Source of the DNA: an uncultured Pelagibacteraceae bacterium
GTDB taxonomy: Bacteria; Pseudomonadota; Alphaproteobacteria; Pelagibacterales; Pelagibacteraceae
NCBI GenBank assembly: GCA_902624885.1
Contig: CACNZU010000007.1
Coordinates: 1 to 32,140 of the forward strand
DNA: 32,140 bases
Direction of reading: 5' to 3'
Shown here one piece after another: positions 18,520-26,019 of the stretch. The notes beneath the pieces are model-generated. The model was not told where the DNA came from. It made no database searches and was given only the letters and a program-made list of their open reading frames with translations. The number at the start of each line of letters is the position of its first letter. Position 1 is the first letter of the stretch. A program made the translations under genes and the position numbers.

Positions 18520-19091
18520 AGGTATTTACTCAAATTTTTTTTTGAAACATCCTCTACAGCTGCTTTAATACTACTTTCGTTTAATTTGTCACCAGAGATA
18601 TTTTCGACAATATTTGAAACAATATTCTCTGAAATATTTTGAATAGATGATATTGAATTCTTTTTTAGTTCTACAATTTCTTTTTGTGCTTTGAGAATTT
18701 CTTTTTCTATTTCTTTTTCCATTTCTTCTTTTTTTAATTTAATATTTTTGTCTAATGTATTTTTTGACTCAAAATGTATCTTGGATACTTCTTTTTTAGC
18801 ATTTTCCAAAATGAGCTCATATTCCTTAAGCTTAGACTCGGCTTGATCTTTAAATTTGCTTGCATTTTCTAAATCCTCTTTAATTTTATTTTCTCTGTTA
18901 TCTAAATTTTCTTTGATTTTCGGCAAGAAAAATTTTGATATTGAAATGTAAAGTATCGTAAACACTAAGATTAACCAAAATGCTTGTGACGCCCAATAAG
19001 TCGGATCTAGCTGAGGCATTCCAGCCTCAGCTGCATTTAAATTTGTATTTACAACCGTAACTACTAATAAAAAAAGTAATGTACCTTTCAT
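18516..19091 (-). CDS. atpG: ATP synthase F0 subunit b'
   Basis: A b'-type stator subunit, 191 residues from the ATG at 19091. The N-terminal hydrophobic stretch resembles a signal peptide ending near NAAEAG. It is followed by MPQLDPTYWASQAFWLILVF, the typical b' start, a membrane helix, and a coiled coil beginning FLPKIKENLDNRENKI. A longer frame exists from a TTG at 19112 that overlaps atpE by 11 bases. I prefer the ATG because it leaves a 10-base gap after atpE and fits homologue N-termini; neither start has a good ribosome binding site. The symbol follows alphaproteobacterial usage (atpF' or atpG for b'). Confidence 0.88.
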   Translation of the reverse strand: MKGTLLFLLVVTVVNTNLNAAEAGMPQLDPTYWASQAFWLILVFTILYISISKFFLPKIKENLDNRENKIKEDLENASKFKDQAESKLKEYELILENAKKEVSKIHFESKNTLDKNIKLKKEEMEKEIEKEILKAQKEIVELKKNSISSIQNISENIVSNIVENISGDKLNESSIKAAVEDVSKKNLSKYL

Positions 19092-19101
19092 ATCAAATTT
19101 A

Positions 19102-19329
19102 CTAAAATGCAAATAAAATAATCAAAGCCACTACAAGTCCGAAAAGTCCTGTTGCTTCAGCTAAAGCAAATCCTAAAAGCAAATTAGGAAATTGTTTTTG
19201 AGCTGCTGACGGATTTCTCATTGCTCCAGACAGGTAATTACCGAAAATAATTCCGATACCTACTCCAGCTCCAGCTAATGCGATTGCTGCAAGACCTGCT
19301 CCAATCATTTTTGCTGCTTCTAACTCCAT
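19102..19329 (-). CDS. atpE: ATP synthase F0 subunit c
   Basis: A 75-residue proteolipid forming the rotor ring. It is a two-helix hairpin with the glycine-rich first helix (AGAGVGIGIIFG), the polar loop AMRNPSAAQKQFP, and the proton-binding glutamate E58 in LLGFALAEATGLFGLVVALI. The absence of the extra polar residues of sodium-binding c subunits suggests proton coupling. An exceptionally strong Shine-Dalgarno (AGGAGG) precedes it, fitting the need for many c copies per complex. Confidence 0.96.
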   Translation of the reverse strand: MELEAAKMIGAGLAAIALAGAGVGIGIIFGNYLSGAMRNPSAAQKQFPNLLLGFALAEATGLFGLVVALIILFAF

Positions 19330-19334
19330 TTTTT

Positions 19335-19340
19335 CCTCCT
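19335..19340 (-). promoter_or_regulatory. Strong Shine-Dalgarno of atpE
   Basis: AGGAGG on the minus strand, five bases ahead of the ATG at 19329. It is the best ribosome binding site seen in the window and lies in the only real spacer (18 bases) between atpB and atpE. Confidence 0.8.
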
Positions 19341-19347
19341 TTATTAA

Positions 19348-20082
19348 TTAATGATGTAAATTTAATGCATCATTTAAATAGATGCAGGTTAATATTGCAA
19401 AAACATAAGCTTGTAAAAATGCTACAAGAATTTCCAAGCCAGTTAGCGCTACTGAAAAACTAAGTGGTAACCATCCACCTAATACTCCTAAACTCACAAC
19501 AAATCCTCCAAAAACTTTTAACATTGTATGACCTGCCATCATATTTGCAAATAAACGAACCGATAAACTTACAGGCCTACTTAAATATGAAATTATTTCT
19601 ATAACTGTAATTAGGGGTAAAAGCACAGTTGGTACACCGCTAGGTACAAAAATTCTTAAATACTTAAATCCGTGTTTTATAAAACCTATGATTGTTACGG
19701 CTATAAAAATAAACAATGCCATAATTAAAGTAACAATTATATGGCTTGTAACTGTAAATGAATATGGGAGCATACCAATCATGTTACAAAATAAAACAAA
19801 CATAAAAAGACTAAATATAAAGGGAAAGTAAGGTTTAGCTTTTGAACCTGCGGTATCACTGATCATTTTAGCTACAAATGAATAGAACATTTCTACAATA
19901 AATTGCATTTTATCTGGAATGATCTTTTTTTCTTTTGAACCTAGAAATAAAAATAATAGAATTGTTGATGCACTAATCACCATAAATAAACTTGCATTGG
20001 TGAAAGATAAATCAATACCTTCAATTTTTATTTCAGGCCCAATTCTATTAACAGTGAATTGATGCATGGGATTGCTTGCCAT
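19348..20082 (-). CDS. atpB: ATP synthase F0 subunit a
   Basis: A 244-residue membrane subunit forming the proton half-channels next to the c-ring. The essential arginine is in RPVSLSVRLFANMMAGHTML, and the C-terminal GLEILVAFLQAYVFAILTCIYLNDA is diagnostic. The N-terminal MASNPMHQFTVNRIGPE is typical of alphaproteobacterial a subunits. It lies between atpI and atpE as usual for this group. Confidence 0.96.
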   Translation of the reverse strand: MASNPMHQFTVNRIGPEIKIEGIDLSFTNASLFMVISASTILLFLFLGSKEKKIIPDKMQFIVEMFYSFVAKMISDTAGSKAKPYFPFIFSLFMFVLFCNMIGMLPYSFTVTSHIIVTLIMALFIFIAVTIIGFIKHGFKYLRIFVPSGVPTVLLPLITVIEIISYLSRPVSLSVRLFANMMAGHTMLKVFGGFVVSLGVLGGWLPLSFSVALTGLEILVAFLQAYVFAILTCIYLNDALNLHH

Positions 20083-20091
20083 ATAAATCCT

Positions 20092-20376
20092 TTATTTCTC
20101 TTTTTGCATTTTGTTAGCTGCTTTTATCACATTTAACATGCCTGCTGCTGCTCCTAAAAAAAAGAATATTATTATTAACCAAGGCTTAGTATCAAACCAG
20201 CTGTCTAAAATAAACCCAATAATTGTCCCAACAGCCACTGCTGCAACCAATTCAGTGCCTAATTTAAAAGCTGTACCCATAAATGACCCTCTTTTTTCGG
20301 CATCATTATCAAATTGCTTTTTTATTTTTGATTTTGCAATTTTTAGGCGAGTTTTGAAATCTTCTTGCATCCTCAT
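20092..20376 (-). CDS. atpI: ATP synthase-associated membrane protein AtpI
   Basis: A 94-residue protein with two membrane helices joined by a short loop (TELVAAVAVGTIIGFILDSWF and PWLIIIFFFLGAAAGMLNV), matching the AtpI/ATPase gene 1 family, which helps c-ring assembly or ion supply. The N-terminal third is charged. The start is ambiguous: ATG at 20376 or ATG at 20370, two codons later. It begins 9 bases after the smc stop and heads the F0 genes. The F1 genes (atpHAGDC) are not in this window, as is usual for alphaproteobacteria, which split the two sectors. Confidence 0.88.
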   Translation of the reverse strand: MRMQEDFKTRLKIAKSKIKKQFDNDAEKRGSFMGTAFKLGTELVAAVAVGTIIGFILDSWFDTKPWLIIIFFFLGAAAGMLNVIKAANKMQKEK

Positions 20377-20385
20377 TATGATTAT

Positions 20386-22830
20386 TTAAGCAACTAATTC
20401 CTCAGCTCTTTGTAAGTCAACAGAAACAAGTTGGCTCACTCCTTGCTCAGCCATGGTAACACCGTAAAGCCTGTCCATTCTTGACATTGTCAAAGCATGG
20501 TGAGTAATAATTATAAATTTTGTATTAGTAATTTTTGTAAGGTCATCTAACAATCCACAAAATCTTGTTACGTTTGCATCATCAAGTGGGGCATCAACTT
20601 CATCTAAAACGCAAATTGGAGATGGATTAACTAAAAATACTGCAAAAACTAACGACAATGCAGTTAAGGCTTGTTCTCCACCGGATAGTAAAGTGATTGA
20701 TTGCAGTCTTTTTCCTGGAGGAGAAACAAACATTTCTAAACCTGCCTCAAGAGGGTCCTCAGAGTCAACTAATTCAATTTTTGCGGTCCCGCCATTAAAT
20801 AACTTGGTGTAAACTTCGTTAAATTTCCTATTTACTTTTGTAAATGCCTCTAGAAGCCTTTCTCTTCCCTTTTGATTTAGTTCGTCGATGCTAGTTTTAA
20901 GTTTTACAATTGCCGAAAATAGATCGGCTCTATCATCCTCCATTTTTTTGATTTCTGTCTCATACTTTTTTGTTTCTTCGTCTGCTCTTAAATTAACAGA
21001 GCCAAAAGACTCTCTTTGTTTTTTAGTCTTTTCAATTTTTTGAGTTTGTTCATCAATTGTAGGAAAATTTTGTGACTCTAAATTGTTTAAGTCTGATTGA
21101 GGTAAGATCGAAGACTCATTGTCTATGTTTAGTTCATTTTTAACTGAATAAAGTAAATCCTTTTTTCTATTTTCTATTCCTTCAATAGTAGCCTCATTTC
21201 TAGCTTTGTTTTCCTTAAGTTCTGTAAGTTTTAATTGTATACCTCTTAAATTTTCATTAATTTCACTAAATTTCTTTTCAGCTTCCAATAATTCATTTTC
21301 AATTTCTTCGTTTCTTTTTTTTATGTTTTCTAAATTTTGTAGATTTTGACCTTTTGAAGTAGCTATCCTTTCAGGATTTTTTTTATTTTCATTTATTTCT
21401 GATTTTATTTTGCTTGATCTATCATTTAATTCAGAAATCATTTTTTCTGAATTTATTTTCAAGTTTCTCCAATTTTCTAATTCAACATCAATATTTTTAA
21501 TTCTCTCCTTTCTTTTAATTGAGTCACTTTCAATAGATTTATTTTTTCCGTACCTTTCAGCATATTCTTCCTGTGAAAGAGTGATTTTCTTTACAAGTTG
21601 CTTCAACTGTTTGAATGTTTCTTTTGATAGTTTTTTGTCTTTATCAATATCTTTTTCTATCTGGTCTAATATTAAGTCTAATTTATTTTGAAGTGCATTT
21701 AATTCTGTTTTTGAAATTTGTAATTCTTTTGCAGAACTTTTTTCTACCTCTAGCAATTTATTTTCTGTTAGAAGAAGATCTTCTTTTTCCTTTAAAATTC
21801 GCTTTTCATTAAGATCCGCGTCTAGAGAAATACTCTTTTCACGCTCTAAGTCAGACTCTACCGTTTTAATAGACTTCTCAAGTTTTTCTTGAAGAGATTT
21901 AACTCTTACCTCTTCTTCAACAAGATTTGTCATATCTAAATTGAGTTTTTGTAGAGTTGCAACGCTCTCCATTTTCTTATCTCGTAATGGTGATAATTTT
22001 TTATTTTCCTCTTCCAAAAGAGTATTGTTATGATTGTAATCGATATTAATTGCACTAATTTCATCATCTAGCTCACTTAAATTCTCAAAGATTTGTTTTT
22101 TGTCTTTTTCAATATCTCTGATTTTTAAGTAGTATAGGCCAGCTTCAATTTTTTTTATTTGACTTGAAATTTCCTTATATCGAGTGGCCTCTTCAGCTTG
22201 TTTCTTTAAGTTATCTAATTGTTTTTCCTGTTGCCTTTTTAATTCATCAGCTCTCTTAAGATTATTTTCAGCAGCATTAAGTCTAGTCTCTGCTTCTTGC
22301 CGTCTGGCATGAATTCCTGATATACCAGCAGCTTCTTCAAGAATTGATTTTCTATCAATTGGTTTTGCAGTTACTAACTGGCCAATTTTTCCTTGGCTTA
22401 TCATAGATGGGGAGTGTGCTCCAGTAGATAGATCTGCAAAAAATGTTTGCACATCTCTTGCTCTAACCTCTTTATCATTAATATAATATTTAGAGCCTTT
22501 ATCTTTCTCAATTTTTCTTTTTACAGATATCTCACCAAAATCTTTATACTGTATCGGACCATTTTTTTCATGATTATCTAATAACAATGTTACTTCAGAA
22601 ATATTTTTTGATGCCCTGTTAGAAGTTCCAGAAAAAATTACATCCTCCATTCCCGAGCCTCTCATGCTCTTTGCAGAATTTTCTCCCATGCACCATCTAA
22701 GTGCCTCTACTATATTTGATTTACCACAACCGTTCGGCCCGACTATTCCGGTAAGACCTTTTTCGATTAGCACAGTCGTCTTTTCTGAAAAAGATTTAAA
22801 ACCCGTAATTTCTAAATTTTTAAATTTCAT
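20386..22830 (-). CDS. smc: SMC family chromosome-partitioning ATPase, short and apparently hingeless
   Basis: An 814-residue SMC protein with intact ATPase heads. Walker A is GPNGCGKSN (31-39), the R-loop region is near residues 55-60, the signature motif is LLSGGEQALTAL (about 714-725), and Walker B is CVLDEVDAPLDD ending near residue 748, followed by the FIIITHHALTM H-loop. The heads and their flanks are full length. Bacterial SMCs are normally about 1150-1200 residues, with a globular hinge of about 150 in the middle. Here, residues about 185-640 are lysine/glutamate-rich coiled coil, and I find no glycine-rich globular stretch that looks like a hinge, nor the alphaproteobacterial ALGDDL-like hinge edge. 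The frame is unbroken. It abuts the DsbA-like gene with zero spacing. scpA and scpB are not nearby. Confidence 0.9.
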   Translation of the reverse strand: MKFKNLEITGFKSFSEKTTVLIEKGLTGIVGPNGCGKSNIVEALRWCMGENSAKSMRGSGMEDVIFSGTSNRASKNISEVTLLLDNHEKNGPIQYKDFGEISVKRKIEKDKGSKYYINDKEVRARDVQTFFADLSTGAHSPSMISQGKIGQLVTAKPIDRKSILEEAAGISGIHARRQEAETRLNAAENNLKRADELKRQQEKQLDNLKKQAEEATRYKEISSQIKKIEAGLYYLKIRDIEKDKKQIFENLSELDDEISAINIDYNHNNTLLEEENKKLSPLRDKKMESVATLQKLNLDMTNLVEEEVRVKSLQEKLEKSIKTVESDLEREKSISLDADLNEKRILKEKEDLLLTENKLLEVEKSSAKELQISKTELNALQNKLDLILDQIEKDIDKDKKLSKETFKQLKQLVKKITLSQEEYAERYGKNKSIESDSIKRKERIKNIDVELENWRNLKINSEKMISELNDRSSKIKSEINENKKNPERIATSKGQNLQNLENIKKRNEEIENELLEAEKKFSEINENLRGIQLKLTELKENKARNEATIEGIENRKKDLLYSVKNELNIDNESSILPQSDLNNLESQNFPTIDEQTQKIEKTKKQRESFGSVNLRADEETKKYETEIKKMEDDRADLFSAIVKLKTSIDELNQKGRERLLEAFTKVNRKFNEVYTKLFNGGTAKIELVDSEDPLEAGLEMFVSPPGKRLQSITLLSGGEQALTALSLVFAVFLVNPSPICVLDEVDAPLDDANVTRFCGLLDDLTKITNTKFIIITHHALTMSRMDRLYGVTMAEQGVSQLVSVDLQRAEELVA

Positions 22831-23424
22831 TTAAAGATTTTTTTCTATAGCTTTTTTAAATTGTTTGTAATTAACTTTGCCGGAGTATTTCTTTTCATTT
22901 ATAAATATTGTAGGTGTTGACTGTATCTTATATTTTTTCTGAGCTTCAATTCTTTGGTTTAATATTTCATCTTGTGATTTATCGTTTTTTAAACAACTAC
23001 TCATTTTCTCCTCTTTCATATTAAATTCTGCCCCAATTTTCTTGATCGATTCATTTATTCTATTAATATCAGAACCAACGGCCCATAAATTTTGTTTTTT
23101 ATATATTATACCTAAAAGTTCAAATTTTTTCTCATCTATAACACTACATCTCAAAATAATTTCTGCATTCAGGGCCGCTAAGTCTAACGGAAAAGGATGA
23201 TGTTCAAATTTGACTAATCCAGCGTCTATGAAATCTTTTTTTAAATCATAATAGATTTCTGAGTGAAAATTAGCACAAGCTGGACAAGTTAATGAGGAAA
23301 AAACTTTAACTGTTACTTTAGCATTTGCATCACCACTACTTAAAATTTTTCCATGAACATTAACAGAGGAAACTACCAAAATTAAAAACAAAGTTTTATA
23401 AAATATCTTAACTATTTCTTTCAT
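22831..23424 (-). CDS. Exported DsbA-like thiol-disulfide oxidoreductase
   Basis: A 197-residue thioredoxin-fold protein with an N-terminal signal peptide (hydrophobic YKTLFLILVVSSVNVHG) that places it in the periplasm. The redox site is SLTCPACANFH with C47 and C50, a CPAC variant close to the CPHC of DsbA. The cis-proline loop is IQSTPTIFINEKKY, and the FEHHPFPLD segment is typical of the alphaproteobacterial DsbA/thioredoxin_4 proteins. Two further cysteines occur (RCSVID, SSCLKN). It lies between dciA-like and smc, with a 17-base overlap with the former. It probably oxidises or isomerises disulfides in exported proteins; cox maturation is one possible client. Confidence 0.87.
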   Translation of the reverse strand: MKEIVKIFYKTLFLILVVSSVNVHGKILSSGDANAKVTVKVFSSLTCPACANFHSEIYYDLKKDFIDAGLVKFEHHPFPLDLAALNAEIILRCSVIDEKKFELLGIIYKKQNLWAVGSDINRINESIKKIGAEFNMKEEKMSSCLKNDKSQDEILNQRIEAQKKYKIQSTPTIFINEKKYSGKVNYKQFKKAIEKNL

Positions 23425-23893
23425 TGTAAGCCTTTAAAAAATTACTAAGAGAATTTTTAAGTTGATTATTTTCTACTTTTTTTATTTTTTCATCTATTTG
23501 TTTAAAATCTTTGATTTCAGGTAAAAGTTTATTACGTTTAATAATTTTGTTTGAGATCACTTTAAGATCAACTTGCTTTATACAGTTGAATCCAAAAAAG
23601 CTATTAATTTTATCAATAATTTCACTTTTCTTATATTCAACATCGAGCTCTTTTCCATGAATTACATTTAGAATTAATTTTCCATCTTTCATCTCTTTTC
23701 CTGTTTTCACAGTCAAAGGATAGCAAGCATCAGATATTTCCTTGCTTACCATCTTAGTCCAATTATCAACTATATTAGAATAGTTATAACCACCTTTTCT
23801 TAGATGTTTTTTAAGTGTCTTAGGAATTGAACTTGAAAAAGGTCTCAAGCCTTGTATGTAAGTATTCGTTTTATTATTATTTTTGTTATGCAT
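23408..23893 (-). CDS. DUF721 (DciA-like) protein
   Basis: A 161-residue protein with a DUF721 domain: YSNIVDNWTKMVSKEISDACYPLTV, then LILNVIHGKELDVEYKKSEIIDKINSFFG. These match the pattern W..iVG..ia.ht.P..., then a short beta sheet, of DciA, the ancestral loader of the replicative helicase DnaB. The alphaproteobacterial branch of DUF721 is less studied, so helicase loading is a plausible but not certain role. The ATG at 23893 overlaps, on the opposite strand, the mutY start codon at 23888, as both are read from the palindrome ATGCAT. The C-terminal third is lysine-rich. It heads the long minus-strand block. Confidence 0.75.
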   Translation of the reverse strand: MHNKNNNKTNTYIQGLRPFSSSIPKTLKKHLRKGGYNYSNIVDNWTKMVSKEISDACYPLTVKTGKEMKDGKLILNVIHGKELDVEYKKSEIIDKINSFFGFNCIKQVDLKVISNKIIKRNKLLPEIKDFKQIDEKIKKVENNQLKNSLSNFLKAYNERNS

Positions 23894-24889
23894 TTTAATT
23901 CAACTTTATCAAAAAAAATTTTAGCTTGGTATGATAATAGCAAAAGAAATCTACCATGGCGTGTTGGCAAAAAGTCACCTAAAAAGCTGTATTATAGACT
24001 GTTGAGCGAGTTTATGTTGCAACAAACTCAGGTAAAAACGGTTGTTCCATATTTTTTCAAATTTACAAAAAAATTTAAAACAATTGAAGCTTTATCTAAA
24101 AGCAACGAAAAAGAAATCTTAAAAATGTGGGAAGGTCTTGGTTACTATAGAAGAGCAAGAAACCTTTTAGCATGCTGTAAGACTCTCGTAAAAAATTATA
24201 AATCAAGACTACCGAATTCTATAGTTGAAATTAAAAAACTTCCTGGAATAGGAGATTATACAGCAAATGCTTTATTAGGCCTGATTTATAATGAACCGAG
24301 AATAGCAGTAGATGGAAATGTGAAAAGAGTGTTTTCACGAAATTTAAATATTAAGGAAAAAAATATAAAATTTGATAAATTAATTGAGAAAAATAAAAAA
24401 AAACTTTTTAGCACAAATCGAAATGCTGATTTCGTTGAAGCTTTAATGGAATTTGGTGCATTGATTTGTAAACCAAAGGACCCAAAATGTCTTGCTTGTT
24501 GTTTGAATAAAACGTGCAAGTATTTTAAATCTGATAAAAAAATTAAAAACATCAGAAATAAAATGATCAAAAATAAAAATTACGATATTTTTTGTTATAT
24601 TAATAAAAAAAAACAAATTGCTTTGACAAAAAATAATCAAATCAGTTTCTTGAAAAATTTCAATTTACCCGAGATCAAAGAAGCAAATAGTTTTACAAAA
24701 GACCAAAATTGGAAATTTTTAAAAAACTATAAAAATTCAATTTCAAATTTAAAATTAAATATTAATCTCTATTATAAATTTTCAAATAAGCTTCCATCAA
24801 AGTATAATTGGTATTCTTTAAATGATAATAAAGAATTTGTTCCAAGTTTTACAAAAAAAATATTAAGACAAGTATCAACTTTATTTTAA
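23888..24889 (+). CDS. mutY: A/G-specific adenine DNA glycosylase MutY
   Basis: A 333-residue base-excision repair enzyme that removes adenine mispaired with 8-oxoguanine. The HhH-GPD domain has catalytic E41 in SEFMLQQTQV, the helix-hairpin-helix LPGIGDYTANALL, and the catalytic aspartate D142 in IAVDGNVKRVF. The [4Fe-4S] loop C-x6-C-x2-C-x5-C is intact (CKPKDPKCLACCLNKTC). The C-terminal NUDIX-like domain is short and divergent. An upstream in-frame ATG at 23852 exists, but homologues start near LSKKILAWYD, so ATG at 23888 is preferred. Its stop overlaps the next gene (TAATG). Confidence 0.94.
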   Translation: MHFNSTLSKKILAWYDNSKRNLPWRVGKKSPKKLYYRLLSEFMLQQTQVKTVVPYFFKFTKKFKTIEALSKSNEKEILKMWEGLGYYRRARNLLACCKTLVKNYKSRLPNSIVEIKKLPGIGDYTANALLGLIYNEPRIAVDGNVKRVFSRNLNIKEKNIKFDKLIEKNKKKLFSTNRNADFVEALMEFGALICKPKDPKCLACCLNKTCKYFKSDKKIKNIRNKMIKNKNYDIFCYINKKKQIALTKNNQISFLKNFNLPEIKEANSFTKDQNWKFLKNYKNSISNLKLNINLYYKFSNKLPSKYNWYSLNDNKEFVPSFTKKILRQVSTLF

Positions 24890-26019
24890 TGAAAAAAAAA
24901 ATAGCAATAATAGGTTCTGGTATAGCAGGTTTAACTCTTGCGAATCTAATTAAAAAAAATTCTGATTATGAATTTATGTTATATGAAAAAGAAGAAAGTT
25001 TATCTCTCGACGAAGGATTTGGAATTCAACTTTCGACAAATAGCATAAAAATTTTAAACATTATTGGGTTTAATAAAATAGATAAAAGTAAAATTTTTCA
25101 TCCAATAGGAGTTGATTTTTATAATATTCAAAATAAAAAAATCTGTGAATTAGATCTCACACAATTTAACACAGAAGAAAAAAAGTATACTACTTTAAAA
25201 AGATCTACATTGATTGAATTTTTAAAGGATGACGTATATACCCAACATTTAAGATTTGGAAAAAAGATTAAAGAAGTTTCTGAGCTGAAGGGAAAAGTTT
25301 TTATAAAGTTTGATGACAATACAAATGATCTTGTCGATTTAGTTATTGGAGCTGATGGTATATTTTCTAATACTAGATCTTTTTTTGAAAAGAAAAAGAA
25401 TGAGCCAAAATTTAAAAAAGCTATAGCCGTAAGAAAAATACTAAAAACAAAATCTGAATTAAAAATTGATGAGCAAAAAATAAGTCTCATGATGGGAAAA
25501 AATTGCCATATTGTGATTTACCCATTAAATCAAAATAAAGAACTTAATCTTGTTTGTATTATAAGAGATAAAAAATATAACCCAGATAATATTAAGCAAT
25601 TAGTCAACAAAGTCGTAGCCCAAAATTCTGATTTAGATAAAGCATTTGAAGGTGATTTGAAATCTTGGCCGTTATATTTTACACCTCAAATACTTCCGTC
25701 CACAAATAGTAAAGTTTTTTATATTGGTGATGCATTTAATGGTTTTTTACCAACCCTAGCTCAAGGGGCAGGACAATCGATAGAAAGTGCTTATGAACTA
25801 TTCAACTTAATAAAGGAAGACAAAAAAGATATTCAAAATGTTTATTATCAAGAGAGATTAAAAAGAGCAAAGATTGTGAGAAGAAGATCAAATATTAATT
25901 TTTTTGCCTTTCATTTTTCCAGTACGATCATGCAAGTGATTAGGAATTTTTTTATGAAATTTCTAATTAAAAGAAAGAGCTTTATTGGCTCTTATTTAGG
26001 AACAGTTTACAAACGTTAG
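24889..26019 (+). CDS. FAD-dependent aromatic monooxygenase (UbiH/salicylate hydroxylase family)
   Basis: A 376-residue flavoprotein hydroxylase. It has the N-terminal GxGxxG motif IIGSGIAGLTLANLI (G9-G14), the DG motif VDLVIGADGIFSNTR, and the GD motif VFYIGDAFNGFLPTLAQGAGQSIESA, the three signatures of class A monooxygenases. The substrate is not deducible; close family members include ubiquinone-ring hydroxylases, salicylate hydroxylases and enzymes tailoring aromatic compounds. It is coupled to mutY by TAATG and converges on ccrM with a four-base overlap. The C-terminal tail is basic (RIKRKSFIGSYLGTVYKR-like). Confidence 0.87.
   Translation: MKKKIAIIGSGIAGLTLANLIKKNSDYEFMLYEKEESLSLDEGFGIQLSTNSIKILNIIGFNKIDKSKIFHPIGVDFYNIQNKKICELDLTQFNTEEKKYTTLKRSTLIEFLKDDVYTQHLRFGKKIKEVSELKGKVFIKFDDNTNDLVDLVIGADGIFSNTRSFFEKKKNEPKFKKAIAVRKILKTKSELKIDEQKISLMMGKNCHIVIYPLNQNKELNLVCIIRDKKYNPDNIKQLVNKVVAQNSDLDKAFEGDLKSWPLYFTPQILPSTNSKVFYIGDAFNGFLPTLAQGAGQSIESAYELFNLIKEDKKDIQNVYYQERLKRAKIVRRRSNINFFAFHFSSTIMQVIRNFFMKFLIKRKSFIGSYLGTVYKR

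Noticed and set aside
18516..19112. TTG start at 19112 for the b' subunit
   Set aside because: It would overlap atpE by 11 bases and adds seven residues not expected before the signal-like segment; ATG at 19091 is preferred, though not proven.
23852..23887. MutY start at ATG 23852
   Set aside because: The added 12 residues are hydrophobic, antisense to the dciA-like gene, and homologues start at the later position.
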